Shown piece after piece: positions 58,226-64,000 of a DNA stretch of 64,000 nt. The notes beneath the pieces are model-generated. The model did not search any database, was not told where the DNA came from, and saw only the letters and a program-made list of their open reading frames with translations. This stretch comes from Zychaea mexicana (taxonomy: Eukaryota > Mucoromycota > Mucoromycetes > Mucorales > Lichtheimiaceae): NCBI RefSeq assembly GCF_025766255.1, contig NW_026516691.1, positions 1 to 64,000 on the forward strand, given 5' to 3'. How positions within the stretch are numbered: the first letter of the stretch is position 1; each line of letters opens with the position of its first letter. Both the position numbers and the translations under genes were made by a program.

Positions 58226-58909
58226 ATGGTTCCTACTGGCATTGGCGTAGCTCACTTACCGAACCAGCGACATAAAATTGTGGCCAAGCGTGGCGCGAAT
58301 TTTACCCTGATGGTTTGCGGTAATAATCACTTTCAACAATCTCCAGTTGTACATATCTCTCTCTCTCCGTCTCCCTCCTTGTCTCCTCTGTTTTCAACAC
58401 ATACACAAAAGGACAAATAAAATCATCATTTCTATGGGAAAAAGAAAAACATTGTTTATTCAAATGTAAAAAACTTGTAAATCCAATACAAAAAAACAAA
58501 CATTTTTCTTTTACTCTTTTATTATATACAGGTGAAAGTGGATGTGGAAAAACGACGTTTGTAAACACCCTGTTTACGACCACCATCAAGGATCCGCGCA
58601 AAGTCGAGCACCGACACAAGACTACAAGCACAAGCAGCAGGAGCAGCAGCAACGACCGTACAGTCGAGATTGAAATCACGCAAGCCGAGCTGGAAGAAAG
58701 CATGTTCAAGGTCAAGCTGACGGTCATTGATACGCCTGGCTTTGGCGACTATGTCAACAATTACGACAGCTGGTCGCCTATCGTAGACTTTGTCGATGAC
58801 CAGCACGAGAGCTACATGCGTCAGGAGCAGCAGCCAAGTCGCAACGGGATCATTGATCGCCGTGTGCATGCTTGCTTGTACTTTATTCGGCCGACTGGAC
58901 ACAGGTATA

Positions 58910-58941
<32 letters not shown>

Positions 58942-59868
58942 CAACGTGGAGGCCGGAGAAGTTGTGCGATACGTTAGACCAATCAATGACATTCATCTCT
59001 TATTCAGTCTCAAGCCTTTGGATATCGAAGTCATGAAGCGATTGGGTTCGCGTGTCAATCTGATCCCGGTGATTGCAAAGGCGGATACTCTGACCCCGAA
59101 AGACCTTGCAGCATTCAAGCAGAAGGTAAACTTATCTGCAACCGCCCCCTCTCTCTGTTACACACATAAGCAGTGTGAGGGACACTCACACATGTATATA
59201 CACACACACACACACCCCTAGATTATGGATGTGATCAAAGCCCAAGACATCCGAGTGTACAGCTGTCCCATCGACAGTGACGACGAAGGCACGACGCAAT
59301 GCAACCGCGACATTATGGCAGCGATGCCATTCTCCGTGATCGGCTCAACACAAATCGTGCGTACACCTGATGGACGCGACGTTCCCGGCCGTGCCTACTC
59401 ATGGGGTGTGGCCGAAGTCGAGAACGAGCAACATTGCGACTTTAAAAAGCTACGCAACCTGATTATCCGGAGCCACATGCTGGATCTCATTTCCACGACA
59501 GAGGAAACGCATTACGAGAGTTATCGGCAGCAACAGATGGCTGTGCGCAAGTTTGGCGAGCCCAAGCAGGCCAAGGGTGAGAACCGGAAGCATCGTGACA
59601 AGGAAGATTTGTTGCGCAAGAACTTTACCGAACAGGTCAAGCAAGAAGAAACTCGGTTCCGGAAATGGGAGCAACAGGTAATCATGTTAATTTCCCCCGC
59701 TCGTGCATGAATTAAGCTTTGTTGCTAATAATTACGTGATGATGATGATGATGATAGCTCATGGCAGAGCGTGATCGTCTCAACAAGGATCTGGAGGAGC
59801 AGCATGCTGCTATCAAGGCTTTGGAAGGCGAACTGGACTCAGTGTACCGTGGTGCTATGCGAAGATAA
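58226..59868 (+). CDS. Septin, ~383 aa
   Basis: GTP-binding filament-forming protein of the septum and cell cortex. Exons are 58226-58319, 58532-58904, 59008-59125, 59222-59677 and 59758-59868, in phase. A polybasic start ([11 protein letters not shown]) precedes G1 GESGCGKTT (residues about 32-40). G3 is DTPGFGD, and G4 AKAD lies in [17 protein letters not shown]. The septin unique element includes [19 protein letters not shown] and [18 protein letters not shown]. The C-terminus is a charged coiled coil ending in [14 protein letters not shown]. Length suits a Cdc3/Cdc11/Cdc12-class septin; I do not assign the class. The start at 58226 directly precedes the conserved [10 protein letters not shown] longer 5' exon is possible, since a strong pyrimidine tract and AAG acceptor lie at 58149. 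Confidence 0.93.
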
Positions 59869-60555
59869 CAGCACATTGTTATTATTACCTCTGTAATAGT
59901 ACACTGATCACACTCCTACTACAACTACTACTACTAAACTACTTACCAGACGATTGAACACGATTGTGGTATATATATTCTCAAACGGTATATCAAAGTA
60001 TCATTTATAGTATCGGCTCCCTCTCCCTACGTTTCATACAAGGAATATATAAATGCATTTATAATCATCACTACATTTAAAAAAGTTTTCTTTCCTTTGG
60101 TTTTGAATATGTACAGTTTGAGTATTTTTATTTATTTCTTCTTTTTTTATATGCCCCCCCCCACGCTCTGTTGAAATTGATCAATTGATATATGTGCGCG
60201 CGTGAGTGTGTGTTGCTGGCTGAAAAAAAGAAAAAAGGGACAAAGTACAAAGTATACATTAGAGGAAAACGTGCCTCCAAGGGATGTGTAGGGTGGGGGG
60301 GGGGAGGAGGGAGGGAGCGGGGGAAATGTGTGTCCCACTGGTTGTTCTTTTATGTTCTTTTTGTACAAAACAGTCTTGCTAAATACTTGGCACATGAGAG
60401 ATGAATTGGAGAGAGTGTGTGAAAGGTGAGAATTGTTGGCGTGTCGTTTTTTTATATAAAATGATATGAAAGAAAACGTGTTGCTTTGTTGTTTTGCGAA
60501 TGGATGATGGGAAGAAGAAGTAGGGGGGGGGTATCGTATCGTATCGTAAATAGAA
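59869..60555. other. Convergent intergenic region, no gene seen
   Basis: Lies between the 3' ends of the septin and ankyrin genes. Contains C and G runs (60155-60163, 60295-60303) and AT-rich stretches suited to poly(A) sites. Confidence 0.5.
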
Positions 60556-63500
60556 TTATTTCTTGAATTTGCCGCACTTTTGCATTTTCAACCAGAACTT
60601 TGGAGGCAGACCAAAGCCAGGTCGTTTGGGTGGCTGCTGTGTTGCTTGGCTACTATCGTTTCCGTGGTTACTGCCGTTACCATTACTATTCAGCACGCTG
60701 TTGCCATTGTTGTTAAGCAGACTGTGGATCGATGACGAAGGGGATAAACCAGCAACGGGTGGCGTTGTAATTGTAGTAGTAAACGGCTGCGGCGGAGGAG
60801 GAGGAGGGGGAGGGGCAAGAAAAGGCTGAACATCTGCTGCAGGTGTTTTTTCGTCCTTGTAACCAATATCGAGTGTGATTGTGATCAACTTTTGGCTGAG
60901 ATAGTTGTAATCACGTTGGATCAACGAAACGACTTGGTCAAGAAGTATAAAATACATACTGCTGTCCGAAAAGCGTCGTTTCTCCTTTTCTCTGACGTCC
61001 ATTCCACCGTTGGTGTCGTGGCAGATCATGGACGAGAACGGCGACCACAATCGATCCTTCTCCTTGGGCATCACCAGTCGACGCACCAGCCCAGGATACC
61101 GCTGCCAGAATGCTTCGGTAGACATGTTGAGCAGCATGCTGACCTGTACATCCACCACAAAGAACGAATACTTTTTGGATGATTCTTCAAACAGCTGGAC
61201 GGTGTACAGCGGCAAGTACTTCATTGCATCCGCCAATGATCGTGGTGGTTTCTGCTGCTGCTGCTTTTTAATCATCATGTCGTTGTCATCCAAGACGTCG
61301 TCATTGTCATTGGCCGGTAAGAGAGATGACAGTGAATGGGCGTTCGTGCTGTCAAGATCCTTCTCCTCTTTGACCTTGGTCGCGTGCCATCGTTCCGGAG
61401 GTGGCGTCGGGATGGGTGTGTGCGGACCATCGGGTGAAATATCGGTCGTCGTCGTCGTTGTCGTCGTCATCGTGGGTTGCAGTGCATGGAGATTCTTTTT
61501 GGGTAAATGGCGGCCAGACAATTCGCGCGCATGCGCCTTGGCCTTTTGCATGCCATCATCCGCTTGTTGTTGTTGTTGTTGTTCCTCCTTGACTACCGCC
61601 ATCACTGCAGGTTCAGCTGATGCTGCCGGTTCTTGCTTTGTCTGCTTTGTCTCCATGTTGGCCGCACGAACGAGTCGGCGCTTCTTTGGCTGACGTTCAG
61701 AAGGTTGATCTAAACATTTAAAATGTGTAATTTTAGTATCCTTTTTCTTTATTCCAACAGCAGACAATGCCGTACCTTTTGTTGCGTTATCACGACCGAC
61801 GGCCTTCTTGCTCGAAGCTGAACGACGTTGCTGTCGATCGTCGCCATTACCACCGGCAGTAGTGTTACCATGGGTCGCGATTGGTTTTTGAGCAGCAGTA
61901 GCTTTTTCTTTCTGGGCAGCAGCCGCTGCCGCAGCGGCGGCGGCGGCTTTCTTTTTACCATTCTTGACAGCGGCACGCTTCAATGTCTTTTCAATACCCT
62001 CAAACCCTTTCTCGACAGCAATTTCAAGAGGCGTCACGCCCTTGGCATTGCGCGCATGTGGATTCGCACCATGTTTCAACAACTGGCTGATCACTTGGAC
62101 GTGTTCGTTCTCGACGGCATCGTGAAGCGCTGTATCCTGATCACCGCCCTTTGAGTTGGCATCAGCACCATTGTCGAGCAACAACTGTACGACTTGCTCA
62201 CGGCCACGAAGTGCTGCTTCATGTAACGGCGTCCATCCGGCATTGTCACTTTGGTTTGGATCTGCACCGGCTTTGAGCAATGTCTCGACGGCAGTCACGT
62301 CGCCTCGGGAAGCAAACTTGTGCAGTTGTGTACGACCACTCGTATCCTTCTTGCGTGGGTCCAGTTTGGCAAGATCCACTTTTTTGCCTCCTCCTCCTGT
62401 TGGTGGTTCAGGTGCTGTTGTCTTTGTCGCACATGTTGATGATGGTCGCGTTTCTGGGTCGGCCGAAGGTTCTCGTGAAGAAGTAACATCGGCAGAAGTC
62501 GATTTTTGACGTCGTCTTGCAGCTCCTGTGACTGTTGTCGTTGGTGTTCCACGACGCTTCTTGGTGTCTTTGACAGGCAGGTCTTCTTCCTCGTCTTCTT
62601 CTTCTTCATCTTCGTTGCCCGAGGCATGGCTGCGCTTTGTCCGTCGTGGTCGTTTGTTCTGCTCCATGACTTCAAAGGATCGCATGATTGCCATGATCTT
62701 CCGTTCTTCGCGCGACAAGGGGCGATTGCTTGTGCTTGGCGCTGCATCAGGTCGATGGCGTCGCTGTTTGGTGTGGGAAATAAAAGTTATTTCGTCAATG
62801 GCGTCACTTGCAGTGCGTTGCTTACGCAGCTCGTCAATGCGAGCGGCCAAGATGCGACGAATGGCGGCGTAGTCGGTCACATCGTAGGCGCTTTCGCTGT
62901 TGTCGTTCGTGTTGTCGACATCGGCACCTGCATCGAGCAAATACGTGACAAGCTTTTCATGGCCATAGATACTCGCTTGATGAAGAGGCGTGTTGCCGTG
63001 GTGGCCGGGGTAATTGATGTCAGCGCCATGTTGCACCAGCAATTTCGCAACAGCAACGTCACCGTGACGAGACGCCTCGTGCAATGGAGTCCATTGGTCA
63101 TTATCGCGAGCGTTGGCGTTTGCACCTTGCTTTAACAACAAAGCGACCTCGTCGTAATGCCCTTCAGCACACGCATTGTGCAAGATCGTCCGACCGCTCT
63201 TGTCTTGCGCAACCAGTCGATTCAATTGCTTCATCTTGTCCTCGAGGATCTGGGCACTCTCGCGGTCGTCACACACATCGAGCGGCGTCTGCTTGTCCGA
63301 GTTCAATGCAAACACATCGGCTCCAGCATCGACAAGGAGCTTGACACAATCTGGATAGCCGTTGGAACTGGCGTCGTGCAGTGGGGTATCGTCGCCAAAC
63401 CCGCGGGCGTTCACATCGGCGCCACACGATACCAGGTACTGTGCAACATCGTGTTGGCCTTTGAGGGATGCTTCGTGGAGCGGTGACCAGCCTGCATTGT

Positions 63501-64000
63501 CACGCACGTTGACATTGGCACCACGGCAGACAAGTTCTTTGACCCTGTCGAGCTGGCCCGACCCAGTAAACACAAACAATTTTGTCCGACCCGCCTTGTC
63601 TTTCTTGTTGGGATCTTGGCACGGTGCTCGTCCCTTGGGCTTCCGCTGCGAGGCAGGAGTGGGTGATGTTGATGATGATGATGGGAAAGCGGGTGCTGTT
63701 ACATACGTTGACGCAGAGGGTGCATCTTTACTGCTGCCAACAGAGGAGGATGCAGAAGATGATGAGCGGCGGCGACGATTGCGTTGTTGTTGTTGTTGTT
63801 CAGTGGAACCAACAGCAAAAGTGGAAGAAGGAATGGGGGGAGTGTTTTCGGTCGGCTGTTCAGAAGTGGATTCTTTCCGTGGACGCCCGCGGCGGCGTTT
63901 TTCCTGAACTGTTGACTGGGACACTTTTACGGTTTTCCGTTCTCGGCTGGTGCTCGAACTGTTCTTTTCGAGTTTTCGTTTCCGTCGCAGACTGCTGCTA
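60556..64000 (-). CDS. AT-hook/ankyrin chromatin protein, Hos4-like, 5' end beyond window
   Basis: Likely nuclear scaffold, by resemblance to the ankyrin subunit of fungal Set3-type histone deacetylase complexes (yeast Hos4). The frame is open to the right edge with no ATG at its apparent start (GTG at 63924), so the N-terminus lies outside. An AT-hook (KRRRGRPRK) and a Ser-rich region precede a first ankyrin block of about six repeats (DNAGWSPLHEASLKGQHDVA, DDTPLHDASSNG, DQWTPLHEASRHG, GNTPLHQASIYG). A second block lies downstream (DNAGWTPLHEAALRG, DQDTALHDAVENEH, GVTPLEIAVEKG). A 66-bp in-frame intron at 61710-61775 is likely (GTACGG...TTTAG), joining NATK to DQPSERQPKKRR. The C-terminal part holds a globular-looking segment (LPLYTVQLFEES, FWQRYPGLVRRLVMPKEKDR) and ends in PKRPGFGLPPKFWLKMQKCG. 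Acidic, Gln and Ala runs lie between domains. Confidence 0.8.
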   Translation of the reverse strand, partial: SSSLRRKRKLEKNSSSTSRERKTVKVSQSTVQEKRRRGRPRKESTSEQPTENTPPIPSSTFAVGSTEQQQQQRNRRRRSSSSASSSVGSSKDAPSASTYVTAPAFPSSSSTSPTPASQRKPKGRAPCQDPNKKDKAGRTKLFVFTGSGQLDRVKELVCRGANVNVRDNAGWSPLHEASLKGQHDVAQYLVSCGADVNARGFGDDTPLHDASSNGYPDCVKLLVDAGADVFALNSDKQTPLDVCDDRESAQILEDKMKQLNRLVAQDKSGRTILHNACAEGHYDEVALLLKQGANANARDNDQWTPLHEASRHGDVAVAKLLVQHGADINYPGHHGNTPLHQASIYGHEKLVTYLLDAGADVDNTNDNSESAYDVTDYAAIRRILAARIDELRKQRTASDAIDEITFISHTKQRRHRPDAAPSTSNRPLSREERKIMAIMRSFEVMEQNKRPRRTKRSHASGNEDEEEEDEEEDLPVKDTKKRRGTPTTTVTGAARRRQKSTSADVTSSREPSADPETRPSSTCATKTTAPEPPTGGGGKKVDLAKLDPRKKDTSGRTQLHKFASRGDVTAVETLLKAGADPNQSDNAGWTPLHEAALRGREQVVQLLLDNGADANSKGGDQDTALHDAVENEHVQVISQLLKHGANPHARNAKGVTPLEIAVEKGFEGIEKTLKRAAVKNGKKKAAAAAAAAAAAQKEKATAAQKPIATHGNTTAGGNGDDRQQRRSASSKKAVGRDNATKGTALSAVGIKKKDTKITHFKCLDQPSERQPKKRRLVRAANMETKQTKQEPAASAEPAVMAVVKEEQQQQQQADDGMQKAKAHARELSGRHLPKKNLHALQPTMTTTTTTTTDISPDGPHTPIPTPPPERWHATKVKEEKDLDSTNAHSLSSLLPANDNDDVLDDNDMMIKKQQQQKPPRSLADAMKYLPLYTVQLFEESSKKYSFFVVDVQVSMLLNMSTEAFWQRYPGLVRRLVMPKEKDRLWSPFSSMICHDTNGGMDVREKEKRRFSDSSMYFILLDQVVSLIQRDYNYLSQKLITITLDIGYKDEKTPAADVQPFLAPPPPPPPPQPFTTTITTPPVAGLSPSSSIHSLLNNNGNSVLNSNGNGSNHGNDSSQATQQPPKRPGFGLPPKFWLKMQKCGKFKK

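Noticed and set aside
61010..61693. 227-codon plus-strand ORF opposite the ankyrin gene
   Set aside because: Shadow of the ankyrin gene; low-complexity Cys/Ser runs mirror Gln/Thr codons.

Overview
The window looks like a nuclear contig of a Mucoromycota (mucoralean-type) fungus. Genes carry many short introns (about 45-150 bp, GT-AG with a few GC-AG), coding density is moderate, the protein families are fungal, and one decayed DDE transposase carries the RNase D-like exonuclease domain I associate with zygomycete transposons. The genus cannot be fixed from this sequence alone. All functional calls rest on motif recognition and hand-resolved splicing; no search was run.

Left third (1-22.4 kb): a tandem segmental array with a repeat unit of about 7.9 kb. 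Each unit has a conserved 3' flank (A), a variable gene core on the minus strand, and long flanks with no clear gene (B and C). Three cores are visible (1.15-3.06, 12.6-14.04 and 20.5-22.1 kb), and the array probably continues beyond the left edge. The A, B and C flanks are almost identical between copies, whereas the core of copy 1 differs strongly from those of copies 2 and 3. The core genes encode membrane-anchored proteins with an AAKD..QKYD repeat tract. In copy 1 the tract keeps the reading frame. In copies 2 and 3 it is built of an 83-bp unit that rotates the frame and is open in all six frames. Copy 1 also carries a 3.04-kb insertion or retained segment holding a broken DDE/exonuclease transposase, three 54-bp repeats with perfect CArG boxes, and a FAR1-like ORF.

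Middle (22.4-44 kb): a dead non-LTR retrotransposon tail, then an Ato/GPR1-family acetate transporter (three exons), tyrosyl-DNA phosphodiesterase TDP1 (ten exons, two ubiquitin-interacting motifs), an MCT-like MFS transporter (eight exons, minus), a GPI-anchored Kre9/Knh1-type wall protein, mitochondrial ribosomal protein bL32m (minus), and an unrecognised four-exon gene with an acidic Ser-rich product. Long stretches between them show no convincing gene.

Right third (44.5-64 kb): a dense housekeeping block. It contains the mitochondrial F-ATPase inhibitor IF1 and V-ATPase subunit C (both minus, 356 bp apart), the ABCF translation factor GCN20 (minus), a Cdc7/SepH-like septation kinase with an N-terminal calponin-homology domain and a C-terminal C1 zinc finger (plus), a short Ser-rich ORF, a septin (plus), and a Hos4-like AT-hook/ankyrin chromatin protein (minus) that runs off the right edge. 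The kinase and the septin are neighbours and both belong to cytokinesis; the other adjacencies may be chance.
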